From positions 1-33,022 of the forward strand of contig JAJTGD010000036.1 of NCBI GenBank assembly GCA_021299035.1: DNA of 33,022 bases. The letters run 5' to 3'. A model generated the notes under the pieces. The model had not been told where the DNA came from. It searched no databases and worked only from the letters and a program-made list of their open reading frames with translations. Positions 1 to 8,690 of this stretch are shown here, piece by piece. Made by a program: the position numbers and the translations under genes. How positions within the stretch are numbered: position 1 is the first letter of the stretch; each line of letters starts with the position of its first letter. Source of the stretch: Oxalobacteraceae bacterium (GTDB lineage Bacteria; Pseudomonadota; Gammaproteobacteria; Burkholderiales; Burkholderiaceae_D).

Positions 1-309
1 GAAGTCAGGTGTGGAATTGACGAGGCTGACCAGCTTGACGATACGGCTGACCCGGCTGAGGTCACCACCGCAGGCAGCGTTCAAGGTAGCGATCAAATCG
101 ATGGCGACCGCGCGCGCCGCCTCTTTGCCCTGCTCGGTGCTGATGTCACGACCGAGCTGACCGACCCAGGGTTTACCGTCTTTCTTCGCGATATGACCCG
201 AGATAAAGACGGTATTTCCTGTCTGCACGTACATCACGTAGGCGGCCGCAGGCGTGGCCACCGGTGGCAGGGTGATGTTGAGGGACTGTAACTTGGCTTG
301 GATAGACAT
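1..309 (-). CDS. RidA/YjgF-family protein, partial (C-terminus off window)
   Basis: The first 103 residues read from an ATG at 309 to the window edge, so the C-terminal third is missing. The N-terminus ([16 protein letters not shown]), a [17 protein letters not shown] stretch (residues 25-41) and the [18 protein letters not shown] segment match the Rid (YjgF/YER057c/UK114) family, in the roughly 150-residue subgroup. Archetypal RidA proteins deaminate reactive enamine/imine intermediates released by PLP enzymes, in the cytoplasm. The arginine needed for deaminase activity lies beyond the visible part, so activity cannot be judged. The gene is divergent from htpG, with 159 bases between the two starts. 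Confidence 0.85.
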   Translation of the reverse strand, partial: MSIQAKLQSLNITLPPVATPAAAYVMYVQTGNTVFISGHIAKKDGKPWVGQLGRDISTEQGKEAARAVAIDLIATLNAACGGDLSRVSRIVKLVSLVNSTPDF

Positions 310-356
310 GGCGTGCTCCGGCATCACGAAAGGCGTCGCATTTTACCGTGCAAGGA

Positions 357-383
357 CTTGAATTCTGTGTGGTCGCCCACACC
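357..383 (+). promoter_or_regulatory. Putative sigma-32 (heat-shock) promoter of htpG
   Basis: CTTGAA at 357-362 matches the -35 core of RpoH promoters. After a spacer of about 13 bases, GCCCACAC at 375-382 partly matches the CCCCATnT -10 consensus. A 6-bp inverted repeat, GTGTGG (367-372) and CCACAC (377-382) with a 4-base spacer, covers the -10 region. htpG is a classic heat-shock gene, which supports the call. The -10 match is imperfect. Confidence 0.45.
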
Positions 384-468
384 TGCTGAAAAATTATTAG
401 CTTTTTATCTATTCATTCGGCCACCTTTGGCCAGCGCTAGCTGGCCCCACCCATTCAATGAGGACACC

Positions 469-2382
469 ATGACCGTCGCAGAAAAACAAACCTTGGGCTT
501 CCAAGCCGAGGTCAAGCAGCTGTTACAGCTGATGATCCACTCGCTGTACTCCAATAAGGAAATTTTTCTTCGTGAGCTGATCTCGAATGCTTCCGATGCC
601 TCGGACAAACTGCGCTTTGAGGCCATCAATAACGATGCCCTGTTCGAGGGTGATAGCGCGCTCGGCATTACCGTCGATTTTGACAAGACCGCGCGCACCA
701 TCAGCATCACCGACAAGGGTATTGGCTTGTCCCAGCAAGAGGCAATCGAGCATCTTGGCACGATCGCTAAATCCGGCACAAAAGAGTTTTTCTCCAAACT
801 CTCCGGCGACCAGCAGAAAGATGCTGCACTGATTGGTCAGTTTGGTGTCGGCTTTTACTCTGGCTTTATCGTCGCTGACCGCATCACCGTTGAATCACGC
901 CGCGCAGGCCTGCCGGCTGATCAGGGGGTGCGCTGGGAGTCCGGCGGCGAAGGCGATTTCACGGTTGAAACCATCGACAAACCCCAGCGCGGCACCACTA
1001 TCACACTGCATCTGCGTGACGGCGAGGACGAGCTGCTTTCAGCCTGGCAGCTGCGCTCGATTATCCGCAAGTACTCGGACCATATCTCGCTACCCATACA
1101 GATGCGTAAGGAAGAGTGGGATGAAGAGAAAAAAGAAATGGTCGTCCGTGACGAGATGGAAACCATTAACCAAGCCAGCGCGCTGTGGGCACGCAGCAAG
1201 TCTGACATCACCGATGAGCAATACACAGAGTTTTACAAGCATGTCTCGCATGATTTCGCCGAGCCGCTGACATGGACCCACAACCGGGTCGAGGGACGCA
1301 GCGAATATACCCAGCTGCTTTACATCCCGTCGCGCGCACCTTTTGATATGTGGGATCGTAACCAGCGTAGCGGCATCAAGTTGTATGTGAAGCGCGTTTT
1401 CATCATGGATGACGCGGAACAACTGATGCCGGTTTACCTGCGCTTCGTGAAAGGCGTGATTGACTCGAATGATCTGCCACTGAATGTATCGCGTGAGATC
1501 CTGCAGGAATCACGTGACGTTAAAGTGATCCGTGAAGGTTCGACCAAACGCGTCCTCGGTATGCTCGAAGAATTGGCGAATGCAGATGAGCCCGAGAAGA
1601 AAGAAAAGTACGACAACTTCTGGAAAGAATTTGGGCAAGCGCTGAAAGAAGGTATTGGCGAAGACAGTACTAACAAAGATCGTATCGCTAAACTGCTGCG
1701 CTTTGCCAGCACACACAATGACAACGAGACGCAAAATGTCGCACTGGCAGACTACGTGTCGCGTATGAAAGATGGCCAGGACAAAATCTTCTATGTCACT
1801 GCAGATAGCTGGACAGCTGCGCGTAACAGCCCACATCTCGAAATCTTCCGCAAGAAAGGGCTTGAGGTATTACTGCTGACTGACCGCGTGGATGAATGGA
1901 TGCTGTCTTTCTTCAGCGAGTTCGAAGGCAAGCAACTGATCTCAGTCGCCAAAGGTGATCTGGATCTCGGCAAGCTGGAAGACGAGTCCGAGAAAAAACA
2001 AAAAGAAGAAACTCAGGCCGAATACAAAGAGCTGATCGACAAAATGAAGCAATCGCTGGACGCGAAAGCGGCCGATGTACGCGTCACCTTCCGACTCACC
2101 GACTCACCCGCCTGCTTGGTCGCGGGCGAGCATGAGCTATCGGGCAACTTGCTGCGTATGCTGAAAGCCGCCGGGCAGAAAGCGCCCGATAGCAAGCCCA
2201 TCCTCGAGATCAACCCGAATCACCCGCTGGTTCAGCGTCTGAAATATGAAGACGCGAAGTTTGATGACTGGAGCAGCATCTTGTTCGATCAGGCCATGCT
2301 GGCCGAGGGTGGGCAACTGGTTGACCCCGCTGGTTTCGTGAAAAGACTCAACGACATGTTGCTCGGGATGGCGCTGAAGTAA
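469..2382 (+). CDS. htpG: Molecular chaperone HtpG (Hsp90)
   Basis: This 637-residue protein is close to the usual HtpG length (E. coli 624). It is a cytosolic ATP-dependent Hsp90 that works as a homodimer with DnaK on late folding intermediates. The GHKL ATPase domain is clear: [12 protein letters not shown] with Glu36 and Asn40, DKGIG (82-86) and GQFGVGFYS (123-131). The middle-domain segment with [11 protein letters not shown] and the conserved RVFIMDD motif follow, and the protein ends with the dimerisation domain. The start at 469 is chosen because the family begins [19 protein letters not shown] and AGGA lies just upstream. The frame stays open to 298, but the extra residues are unrelated to the family. 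It is monocistronic and convergent with the SDR gene. Confidence 0.97.
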   Translation: MTVAEKQTLGFQAEVKQLLQLMIHSLYSNKEIFLRELISNASDASDKLRFEAINNDALFEGDSALGITVDFDKTARTISITDKGIGLSQQEAIEHLGTIAKSGTKEFFSKLSGDQQKDAALIGQFGVGFYSGFIVADRITVESRRAGLPADQGVRWESGGEGDFTVETIDKPQRGTTITLHLRDGEDELLSAWQLRSIIRKYSDHISLPIQMRKEEWDEEKKEMVVRDEMETINQASALWARSKSDITDEQYTEFYKHVSHDFAEPLTWTHNRVEGRSEYTQLLYIPSRAPFDMWDRNQRSGIKLYVKRVFIMDDAEQLMPVYLRFVKGVIDSNDLPLNVSREILQESRDVKVIREGSTKRVLGMLEELANADEPEKKEKYDNFWKEFGQALKEGIGEDSTNKDRIAKLLRFASTHNDNETQNVALADYVSRMKDGQDKIFYVTADSWTAARNSPHLEIFRKKGLEVLLLTDRVDEWMLSFFSEFEGKQLISVAKGDLDLGKLEDESEKKQKEETQAEYKELIDKMKQSLDAKAADVRVTFRLTDSPACLVAGEHELSGNLLRMLKAAGQKAPDSKPILEINPNHPLVQRLKYEDAKFDDWSSILFDQAMLAEGGQLVDPAGFVKRLNDMLLGMALK

Positions 2383-2434
2383 GTACGCATAGACGCAAAG
2401 CGGCCGCTGCGATGGGCCACCTGCGTTAAGGACT

Positions 2435-2467
2435 GTCACCGGAGAATGATCAACGTCCTCCGGTGAC
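2435..2467. repeat. Inverted repeat between convergent htpG and SDR gene
   Basis: GTCACCGGAG (2435-2444) and CTCCGGTGAC (2458-2467) form a perfect 10-bp stem around a 13-base loop. It spans the stop codon of the minus-strand SDR gene (2450). No T-run follows on either strand, so it is not a textbook intrinsic terminator. It could still end or protect both converging transcripts. Part of it is constrained as the SDR C-terminal coding sequence. Confidence 0.4.
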
Positions 2468-3199
2468 ATCCAGCAAAGTGCCGGTTACATAAGCAGACTC
2501 CGGCGAGGCAAGCCATAAAATCGCCTCGGCAACTTCCTCCGCTGTGCCACCCCGCTGCATCGGCACACCCGCCTTCACGCGATCGACTCGTCCGGGATCA
2601 CCGGCTGAAGCATGGATATCGGTATAGATCAGTCCAGGCCTGACAGCGTTGACGCGAATACCTTCGGTCGCAAGCTCTTTGGCTAAACCGATGGTCATGG
2701 AATCAACCGCACCCTTGGCCGCGGCATAATCAATAAACTCGTTGGGCGAACCAAGTCGCGATGCCGCCGACGACACATTCACAATCACACCGCCCTTGCC
2801 GCCGTGCTTAGTCGACATCCGCGTGACCGCTTGCTTGGCGCACAGAAAACTACCGAACACATTCGCGCTAAACACCCGCTGCCAACGCCCCAGATCCATC
2901 TGATCGAGTCGCATCTGCTGCTCCAACATACCGGCGTTATTAATCAGCGCCGATATGGCCCCCAGCTTCTGCTCGACGGTTTCAAACAGCAGCACCACAT
3001 CCGACTCATTCGAGACATCGGCCTGAAGGGCGATCACATCGGCCCCCAGAGACTTTGCCTTGGCGACGACCATGTCTGCCGCTTCGGCATTGTCTTTGTA
3101 GCTGAACGCGACACGCCAGCCGCGTGAGGCCGCCAATAGCACGGTTGCAGCGCCAATTCCGCGACTACCGCCGGTCACCAGCATCAGGGGTTGGGCCAT
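2450..3199 (-). CDS. SDR-family NAD(P)-dependent oxidoreductase
   Basis: A 249-residue classical short-chain dehydrogenase/reductase. It has the TGGSRGIG cofactor motif (9-16), DV at 61-62, NNAG (87-90), NVSS (141-144) supplying the catalytic Ser, and YAAAK with Tyr158 and Lys162. VRPGLIYTDIHAS follows, so the active site is complete. The substrate cannot be told from sequence. Relatives are often annotated as glucose 1-dehydrogenase-like or 3-oxoacyl-ACP-reductase-like. The start at 3199 is chosen because GGAGG sits about 9 bases upstream; an in-frame start at 3253 would add 18 non-family residues. It is divergent from the methyltransferase gene across a 122-base gap that contains a dyad. 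Confidence 0.9.
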   Translation of the reverse strand: MAQPLMLVTGGSRGIGAATVLLAASRGWRVAFSYKDNAEAADMVVAKAKSLGADVIALQADVSNESDVVLLFETVEQKLGAISALINNAGMLEQQMRLDQMDLGRWQRVFSANVFGSFLCAKQAVTRMSTKHGGKGGVIVNVSSAASRLGSPNEFIDYAAAKGAVDSMTIGLAKELATEGIRVNAVRPGLIYTDIHASAGDPGRVDRVKAGVPMQRGGTAEEVAEAILWLASPESAYVTGTLLDVTGGR

Positions 3200-3252
3200 G
3201 ATCGATTGCCTCCGAAACTTGAATAATGGTACTGTCGATTCTACCTTGCCCA

Positions 3253-3272
3253 ATTCGGGGTAATGCCCGAAT
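3253..3272. promoter_or_regulatory. Operator-like dyad in a divergent intergenic region
   Basis: ATTCGGG (3253-3259) and CCCGAAT (3266-3272) are a perfect 7-6-7 inverted repeat. It lies between the divergent starts at 3199 and 3322, where a regulator could act on both genes. No regulator gene is adjacent and no known operator consensus was recognised. Confidence 0.35.
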
Positions 3273-3321
3273 CAAGAACTCCCCGCACAATACGCACTCG
3301 CTTTGCACCCAGTAGCATCCT

Positions 3322-4086
3322 ATGAAGCCTTCCACGACTCATAAAAAACGCTCACCCAAGTTCGAACCCATCACGCTGTCAGAACATGATGGTGTGCGTT
3401 ACCTCCACTTCGGCACGGAATGGGTACAAGGAGCCATGCGGATCCGTCGGCCTTTCTGGATCGAGCTGGAGTATGCACAGCAAATGATGGCGTGGATGTT
3501 ATTCATCGAGCAGCCCCAGCATATTGTTCAACTTGGGCTGGGCACCGGAGCCCTGACAAAATTCTGCTACCGCGAGTACCCCGAAGCGCAGATTACCGCT
3601 GTTGAATTAAACCCAAATGTGATCGAGGTATGTCGCAGCATGTTCAAGCTGCCCGCCAACGACGACCGATTAAACGTCATTCAGCAAGATGCTGATGTAT
3701 TCGTTAATGATCTACAGCACCGTCGTCGGCTGGATGTCCTGCAAATTGATTTATATGACGCAACCGCGCGTGGCCCGGTGCTGGATACACCCGAGTTTTA
3801 TCGCGCCTGTGCGGCATGCCTTCGCACGACCGGTATCGCGACCATCAATCTGTTTGGCGATCATCCGAGTTTCAAAAAAAACATCGCTGCCATCCATACA
3901 GCATTTGATCATGTACTGGCATTGCCGGAAGTACACCAAGGCAATGTGGTGGTGATCGCCTTCAAGTCAGCGCCCGCTTTTGATTTTGCGAATTTGTACC
4001 AGCGCGCGACCACGATCCGGGTGACCACCAAGCTACCTGCACACGCTTGGGTGAATGACATCAAGACTGTCTTGGAAACAGGCTAA
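3322..4086 (+). CDS. Spermidine-synthase-like class I methyltransferase-fold protein
   Basis: A 254-residue protein of the PABS/spermidine synthase-like Rossmann fold. It shows a motif I loop LGLGTG (71-76), an acidic ribose-contacting residue at the end of strand 2 (AVELNPN, Glu95), and QQDADVF (121-127) for the adenine end. The N-terminal part (RYLHFGTEWVQGAMRIRRP) resembles the small beta domain that precedes the fold. True spermidine synthases carry a DxxDP-type motif; here the equivalent is DLYDATARGP (143-152), so polyamine synthesis is doubtful. It may be one of the common PABS-like proteins of unknown substrate. It appears to be monocistronic. Confidence 0.8.
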   Translation: MKPSTTHKKRSPKFEPITLSEHDGVRYLHFGTEWVQGAMRIRRPFWIELEYAQQMMAWMLFIEQPQHIVQLGLGTGALTKFCYREYPEAQITAVELNPNVIEVCRSMFKLPANDDRLNVIQQDADVFVNDLQHRRRLDVLQIDLYDATARGPVLDTPEFYRACAACLRTTGIATINLFGDHPSFKKNIAAIHTAFDHVLALPEVHQGNVVVIAFKSAPAFDFANLYQRATTIRVTTKLPAHAWVNDIKTVLETG

Positions 4087-4129
4087 GAGGCATTACCCAA
4101 TAGTGGTAGTGACATCGTGTTGGTAATTC

Positions 4130-5014
4130 TTAATTCTGGGGTAATTGTTTTAAAAACTCAGTCACTGTCGGGTACTTCAAACGAACCCCCAGTTCCTGCT
4201 GCATTCTGTCGTTGGTCAGGCGTCGTGACTCCGACATGAACGACAGCAGCATCGGTGAAACTTGTGACGCCAGTTCAGCACGCGATACCCGCGGTGGGCG
4301 TGGCAACTGGAATGCGTCGGCAACCACATCAAAGTACTCGCCCATCTTCATGTCCGAATCATCCACCGTGTGATACACGCGCTGCGAGGCACCGCGCCTT
4401 AGCGTCAGCGCGATGATGCGCGCCAGGTCCTCGGCGTGAATATGGTTGGTAAAGACATCCTGTTCGGGCAGTAAGGCCGGCGTACCCTGACGCAAACGGT
4501 CGAGCGGTAATCTGTCAGCGGCGTAAATCCCCGGCACTCGCAAAATCGACAGCCGACCGTGGGCGCGCAGCGCCCACTGCCGCAACACGCGCTCGGCATC
4601 TACCCGTCTTTGCGCGCGCGGGTTCTTGGGCGCGACCGGCCGGGTTTCGTCAAACTGGACACCACCACAATCACCGTAGACGCCCGTGGTGCTGACATAA
4701 ACCAATCTGCCGCCGCGCGGTAAAATACGGGTCAAGTGTCGTGTTCGGCGGTCGATCGTTCCCTCAGTCGGCGGCGGTGCCAAATGCACCACAGTGTCAG
4801 CAAGCCCACGCAGCCGGTGTAGTTGTTCGGGGTAGTCGAGGTTGGCAACAATACCCAGCGCGCCATGCGAGCGCAGCTCGCTCAAACGCTGTGGCTGACT
4901 GGTAACTGCAAAAATCCGGAAACGGTCACGCACCATGGGTAGCAAGCGCATACCAACATCACCACAACCTATGATCAATAGACGCGGCTTGCCGATTAGT
5001 TTTGAATCTTTCAT
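4130..5014 (-). CDS. YeeZ-like atypical SDR / NAD-dependent epimerase family protein
   Basis: A 294-residue extended/atypical SDR. The N-terminal nucleotide-binding motif is GCGDVG (16-21) and the conserved VSTTGVYGD (108-115) follows. At the usual YxxxK site the sequence is RAQRRVDAE (133-141), so the catalytic Tyr is absent, as is common in the YeeZ-type atypical SDRs. The C-terminal NHIHAEDLARI segment is typical of the group. The reaction is unknown. The ATG at 5014 is chosen because GKPRLLIIGCGDVG follows directly and because a start at 5065 would overlap the divergent gene. No clear Shine-Dalgarno is seen, and only 12 bases separate this start from the divergent start at 5027. Confidence 0.8.
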   Translation of the reverse strand: MKDSKLIGKPRLLIIGCGDVGMRLLPMVRDRFRIFAVTSQPQRLSELRSHGALGIVANLDYPEQLHRLRGLADTVVHLAPPPTEGTIDRRTRHLTRILPRGGRLVYVSTTGVYGDCGGVQFDETRPVAPKNPRAQRRVDAERVLRQWALRAHGRLSILRVPGIYAADRLPLDRLRQGTPALLPEQDVFTNHIHAEDLARIIALTLRRGASQRVYHTVDDSDMKMGEYFDVVADAFQLPRPPRVSRAELASQVSPMLLSFMSESRRLTNDRMQQELGVRLKYPTVTEFLKQLPQN

Positions 5015-5026
5015 GTCAGAGATTGT

Positions 5027-6061
5027 ATGACGTTCCAAGTCAGTGTTAATCCAAGCGGGCGACAATTTAGCTGTGAAGCCGGCGAAACCGTGCTGGCGGC
5101 CGCGATGCGCGCGGGTGTACAGCTACCGTATGGCTGTAAGAATGGCGCCTGCGGCAGCTGCAAGGGCAAATTAGTCTCTGGCAGCGTCGAACTCGGGCCG
5201 CATCAGGAACGAGCGCTATCAGCCGCGGAACAGACTGCGGGCCAAACGCTATTCTGCTGTGCCGTGCCGCAAACTGATGTCACCATTGAGGCGCGCGAAG
5301 TACTCGGCGTCGGCGAATTCCAGATCAAGAAGCTACCAGTACGCGTTGCCCACCTCGAACGCGCCGCCGATGATGTCATGCTGATGTCGCTACAACTACC
5401 TGCGACCGAGCGACTACAGTACAAGGCTGGCCAGTATGTCGAATTCTTGCTGAAGGATGGCAAGCGCCGTGCTTACAGTGTCGCGACTCCACCGCATGCG
5501 GATGAGTTACTCACACTTCATATCCGCCACATGCCCGGCGGTGTATTCACCGACCATGTATTTAGCGCGATGAAGGAGAAAGATATTCTCCGCTTCGAAG
5601 GCCCGCTCGGTACCTTTTTCCTGCGCGAAGACTCGAATAAGCCGATCGTGCTATTGGCCTCCGGGACTGGTTTTGCGCCGATCAAAGCGATCGTAGAGCA
5701 CTGGGCGCACGGAAAATCGACACGGCCTGTGACGCTTTATTGGGGCGGTCGCAGACCTAAAGACATTTATATGCACGCGCTGTGCGAAACCTGGGCACAG
5801 ACTCTGCCGAACTTCCGTTACGTACCGGTGGTCTCCGACGCGCTGCCCGAGGATCACTGGACAGGCCGTACTGGCTTTGTGCATCGCGCAGTCATGGACG
5901 ATTTACCCGACCTGTCGGCATATCAGGTGTACGCCTGTGGCGCCCCGGTCGTGATCGACGCCGCACAAAAAGACTTCACCGGTACCTGTCGGCTACCTGC
6001 TGATGAGTTCTACGCAGATGCGTTCACCTCCGAGGCGGACCTCGCCGATGCCACCGCCTGA
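5027..6061 (+). CDS. 2Fe-2S ferredoxin-FNR fusion reductase (CDP-6-deoxy-delta-3,4-glucoseen reductase-like)
   Basis: A 344-residue fusion of an N-terminal plant-type ferredoxin domain and a ferredoxin-NADP reductase module. Cluster ligands are Cys37, Cys42 and Cys45 (CKNGACGSC), with the fourth at Cys77 or Cys78. The FAD site is RAYSVA (148-153) with GPLGTF (192-197). The NAD(P)H site is GTGFAPI (213-219), and the C-terminal ACGAP (303-307) is present. Betaproteobacterial relatives are usually annotated after AscD/RfbI, the deoxysugar reductase. No deoxysugar genes are nearby, so a general NAD(P)H-to-acceptor electron transfer role is as likely. Only 14 bases separate it from the downstream aminotransferase gene, so they are probably cotranscribed. 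Confidence 0.85.
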   Translation: MTFQVSVNPSGRQFSCEAGETVLAAAMRAGVQLPYGCKNGACGSCKGKLVSGSVELGPHQERALSAAEQTAGQTLFCCAVPQTDVTIEAREVLGVGEFQIKKLPVRVAHLERAADDVMLMSLQLPATERLQYKAGQYVEFLLKDGKRRAYSVATPPHADELLTLHIRHMPGGVFTDHVFSAMKEKDILRFEGPLGTFFLREDSNKPIVLLASGTGFAPIKAIVEHWAHGKSTRPVTLYWGGRRPKDIYMHALCETWAQTLPNFRYVPVVSDALPEDHWTGRTGFVHRAVMDDLPDLSAYQVYACGAPVVIDAAQKDFTGTCRLPADEFYADAFTSEADLADATA

Positions 6062-6075
6062 CGCCTGGACACACC

Positions 6076-7173
6076 ATGAACAAGCCTGAAGCCCCGAATC
6101 ACGCGTTTGATCGCTACCCGACCGAGGCGCTGCTATACATCACCAACCGCCCGCCGTTGGTCTTCACCGAAGGTCAGGGCATGTGGCTGACCGACCATAA
6201 CGGCAAACGCTACCTCGACTGGCTACAGGGCTGGGCCGTGAACTGCCTGGGTCACTCACCGCAATGCTTGCAAGACGCCCTAGTAGCGCAAGCAAAAAAG
6301 GTGATTAATCCATCCCCGGCATTCTTCAATGAGCCTTCGATCAAGCTCGCCAACATGCTAACCGAGCATTCCTGCTTTGATCGCGTGTTCTTCGCCCTGG
6401 CCACCATGTCAGCCTCCGGCAAGGAAGGCTGGGACACCATGTTCGCACCGCAAGTGCCGGGCTTCCCAAAAGCTGAGCTGAACAATCTGGCCAGCGTTGA
6501 GGCATTGATCGGAAAGCACACCGTCGCGGTAATGCTGGAGCCGGTGCAAGGCGAAGGCGGTGTCATCCCCGCCACCAAAGCATTCATGCAGGGCTTGCGC
6601 GCACTGACCACCAAGCACGATCTGCTACTAATCGTCGACGAGGTACAGGCCGGCATGGGCCGTACCGGCAAACTATTTGCCTATCAACTGTCAGATATCG
6701 AGCCTGACATCATGACTTTGGGTAAAGGCATTGGCGGTGGTGTACCGCTCTCCGCCTTGCTCTGTAAAGAAGCTTGCGCCGTGTTCGAACCCGGCGATCA
6801 GGGCGGTACCTACAACGGCAACCCCCTGATGACCGCAGCGGGAATCGCGGTACTGGAAGAACTGCTCAAGCCCGGCTTTCTGCAATCCGTCATCGACAAG
6901 GGCAACTACCTGCGTGATGGTTTGCTGAAGCTATCGGACCAACATGGCTTGGACGGTGAACGCGGCGAGGGTTTGCTGCGCGCGCTGAAGCTCGGCAAGC
7001 CCATCGGCGGCAAGATCGTCGAGATCGCGCGCGACCTTGAGCCGCAGGGCTTGCTGTTGAACTCGCCGCGGCCGGATTTGCTACGCTTTATGTCGGCGCT
7101 GAATGTAACGACAGCCGAAATTGATCTCATGCTGGCGTTGCTGTCTGATGTAATCGCGAAGGTATCGCACTGA
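6076..7173 (+). CDS. argD: ArgD-like class III aminotransferase with in-frame internal deletion, probably inactive
   Basis: This 365-residue protein resembles acetylornithine aminotransferase, a PLP enzyme that interconverts N-acetylornithine and N-acetylglutamate semialdehyde in arginine synthesis (family about 395-405 residues). [12 protein letters not shown] (188-199) supplies the Asp that contacts the pyridine nitrogen, and [10 protein letters not shown] (215-224) supplies the Schiff-base lysine, Lys217. After FDRVFFA (101-107) the sequence jumps to LATMSASGK (108-116). The intervening block of about 39 residues, which normally holds the SGAEAN-type PLP-phosphate loop and the FHGRT motif that stacks on the cofactor, is absent. 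The frame is kept across the junction at 6396/6397. Without that block PLP should not be held properly. It follows the ferredoxin-reductase gene in a probable operon. Confidence 0.85.
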   Translation: MNKPEAPNHAFDRYPTEALLYITNRPPLVFTEGQGMWLTDHNGKRYLDWLQGWAVNCLGHSPQCLQDALVAQAKKVINPSPAFFNEPSIKLANMLTEHSCFDRVFFALATMSASGKEGWDTMFAPQVPGFPKAELNNLASVEALIGKHTVAVMLEPVQGEGGVIPATKAFMQGLRALTTKHDLLLIVDEVQAGMGRTGKLFAYQLSDIEPDIMTLGKGIGGGVPLSALLCKEACAVFEPGDQGGTYNGNPLMTAAGIAVLEELLKPGFLQSVIDKGNYLRDGLLKLSDQHGLDGERGEGLLRALKLGKPIGGKIVEIARDLEPQGLLLNSPRPDLLRFMSALNVTTAEIDLMLALLSDVIAKVSH

Positions 7174-7196
7174 TCTTCTAATGGAAGCCCCAATAC

Positions 7197-8639
7197 TTAC
7201 ACGGACTTCCAGAGCTCATCAGCGTTGATGGATTCCTCCTCCTTATCGACATCATTATCAAGTTCACGCTGATCGGCGATACCCGCACGCATGTTGGCGT
7301 ATGCCTTGGTCAGGCGGTCTCTCTGCACTTCTTCATCTACTGCAAAAGTCACCGACAACATCGAATTCTCCTTGCAGGCTTTACGAACGGCAGTAAGCAT
7401 TGCTAATAATTGATCGTCATCGCAATTCGGTGGACTGATGACGACTTTGCCACTGAAGCCGGCAAGTAGTAAGGCTGTTCTTTCTTCCACATGGTGCGCC
7501 GATGAGTCCGAAGGGCTATCGAGAGGTGAATCGTTGAATGCTATCAAGCGGCGGTCATCGTAGCGAGGAAGATACCTTGCTTCGTTTTCACTGACTGCAT
7601 CGAGCTTTTTGGTAAGTACCGTTGACAACGGTACGATGGTGCGATTTGCGTGCAGCGACAGCGCCGAATTTTTAACGAAATGCATGCCGCTTAGTCCCGA
7701 GGCCCGTTCGTTACCTTTGGGCTCGAATAGGCCTCGTTGGCTGTCTGCAAGCGAGAACTTAACGGGCGACTGAGCGGTAGCGGCTCGTAGGCGCGACTGC
7801 TGTTGCACCAGCCTGACGGATAAGCTTTTGTCCGCCGGATACTCGCCACCGGCAATGGTGACTGCCGTTATTTTGCGATTGCTGTCCTTCGCCGCATCGA
7901 TCGCATCAAGCAGCAGGGTCAGGCTGGTATCGGAGCAATAGCGGACGTCCACCGCGACTTCCTTGCCGTCTTTCTGTTTGGCCATCTCGGCTCTCTTGTC
8001 ATGTGGTACATCGTCGATCGGCGCGATCACGACATGGCCACTCGCCCTTGCCAGCGCGATTCTGTACGCGGAACGCAGTTCATCCTTACCCGGGTCATCG
8101 GTACGCATCACAGAAATCTCGGCATGGGTTCGACTGTGATTCGGATCCGCTTTGGCTGCTGCGCCCTCGTGGGCACGAGGCGAGAGTTTCCAGCTGACCT
8201 TGCAATCCGCGGCGATCTCCGAAGCCTTTGCCTTGGCGACGCCAACCTGCCCTGGTTGATCCAGTTTGACCTGCAGTTCACCACCGCTTTTCGCCGGCTT
8301 CAGGATGCTCGCAGGAATCCGAAGTGCCTCGCGAAATTCCACGCTTGTCCATTCCTCTTTCTGCAAGATGGATTTTCCTAGCAGCGCATTGATCTCGGGC
8401 CGTCGCCAGGCGAGGATTTGTAATGCGAATTTCGACTGCTGTGAATGCCACTTACGCTCTTCCAAAGATTGGAAGAAAAACCGCCTGATACGCTCACCCA
8501 GATTCACCTCGTGCAAAACCATGATTTTAGGTTCGACATGATCGACACTGACCTCTACCGTCGAAAACATCTTGAAGGATTGAAGTATCTGTCGTAACGA
8601 CTCGGTCGATACATCTGTGCTGATTCGAATTTGAGTCAT
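7197..8639 (-). CDS. Hypothetical protein with two copies of an alpha/beta unit (unrecognised family)
   Basis: I do not recognise this 480-residue protein. It has no signal peptide or membrane segment. The N-terminal 115 residues form a charged alpha/beta region (EVNLGERIRRFFFQSLEER). Two segments look like copies of one unit: residues 188-279, with SGHVVIAPIDD then DTSLTLLLDAIDAA then KITAVTIAGG; and residues 386-447, with SGKVVISPPNCDDD then QLLAMLTAVRKACKE then LSVTFAV. The upstream gene carries a third copy. Each copy reads as a hydrophobic strand, an acidic loop, a Leu/Ala helix and a second strand. The ATG at 8639 is preferred, with GGAG about 11 bases upstream; an in-frame TTG lies at 8687. 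It follows the 273-residue gene by 51 bases, so it is probably cotranscribed. Confidence 0.75.
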   Translation of the reverse strand: MTQIRISTDVSTESLRQILQSFKMFSTVEVSVDHVEPKIMVLHEVNLGERIRRFFFQSLEERKWHSQQSKFALQILAWRRPEINALLGKSILQKEEWTSVEFREALRIPASILKPAKSGGELQVKLDQPGQVGVAKAKASEIAADCKVSWKLSPRAHEGAAAKADPNHSRTHAEISVMRTDDPGKDELRSAYRIALARASGHVVIAPIDDVPHDKRAEMAKQKDGKEVAVDVRYCSDTSLTLLLDAIDAAKDSNRKITAVTIAGGEYPADKSLSVRLVQQQSRLRAATAQSPVKFSLADSQRGLFEPKGNERASGLSGMHFVKNSALSLHANRTIVPLSTVLTKKLDAVSENEARYLPRYDDRRLIAFNDSPLDSPSDSSAHHVEERTALLLAGFSGKVVISPPNCDDDQLLAMLTAVRKACKENSMLSVTFAVDEEVQRDRLTKAYANMRAGIADQRELDNDVDKEEESINADELWKSV

Positions 8640-8690
8640 CGCTAAAGTCACTCCATCATGAAAACAGGATGTAGGTATACTGCACAATAG

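Noticed and set aside
298-468. In-frame extension of htpG by 57 residues
   Set aside because: The added residues do not resemble HtpG, cover the probable promoter, and the family start with AGGA upstream lies at 469.
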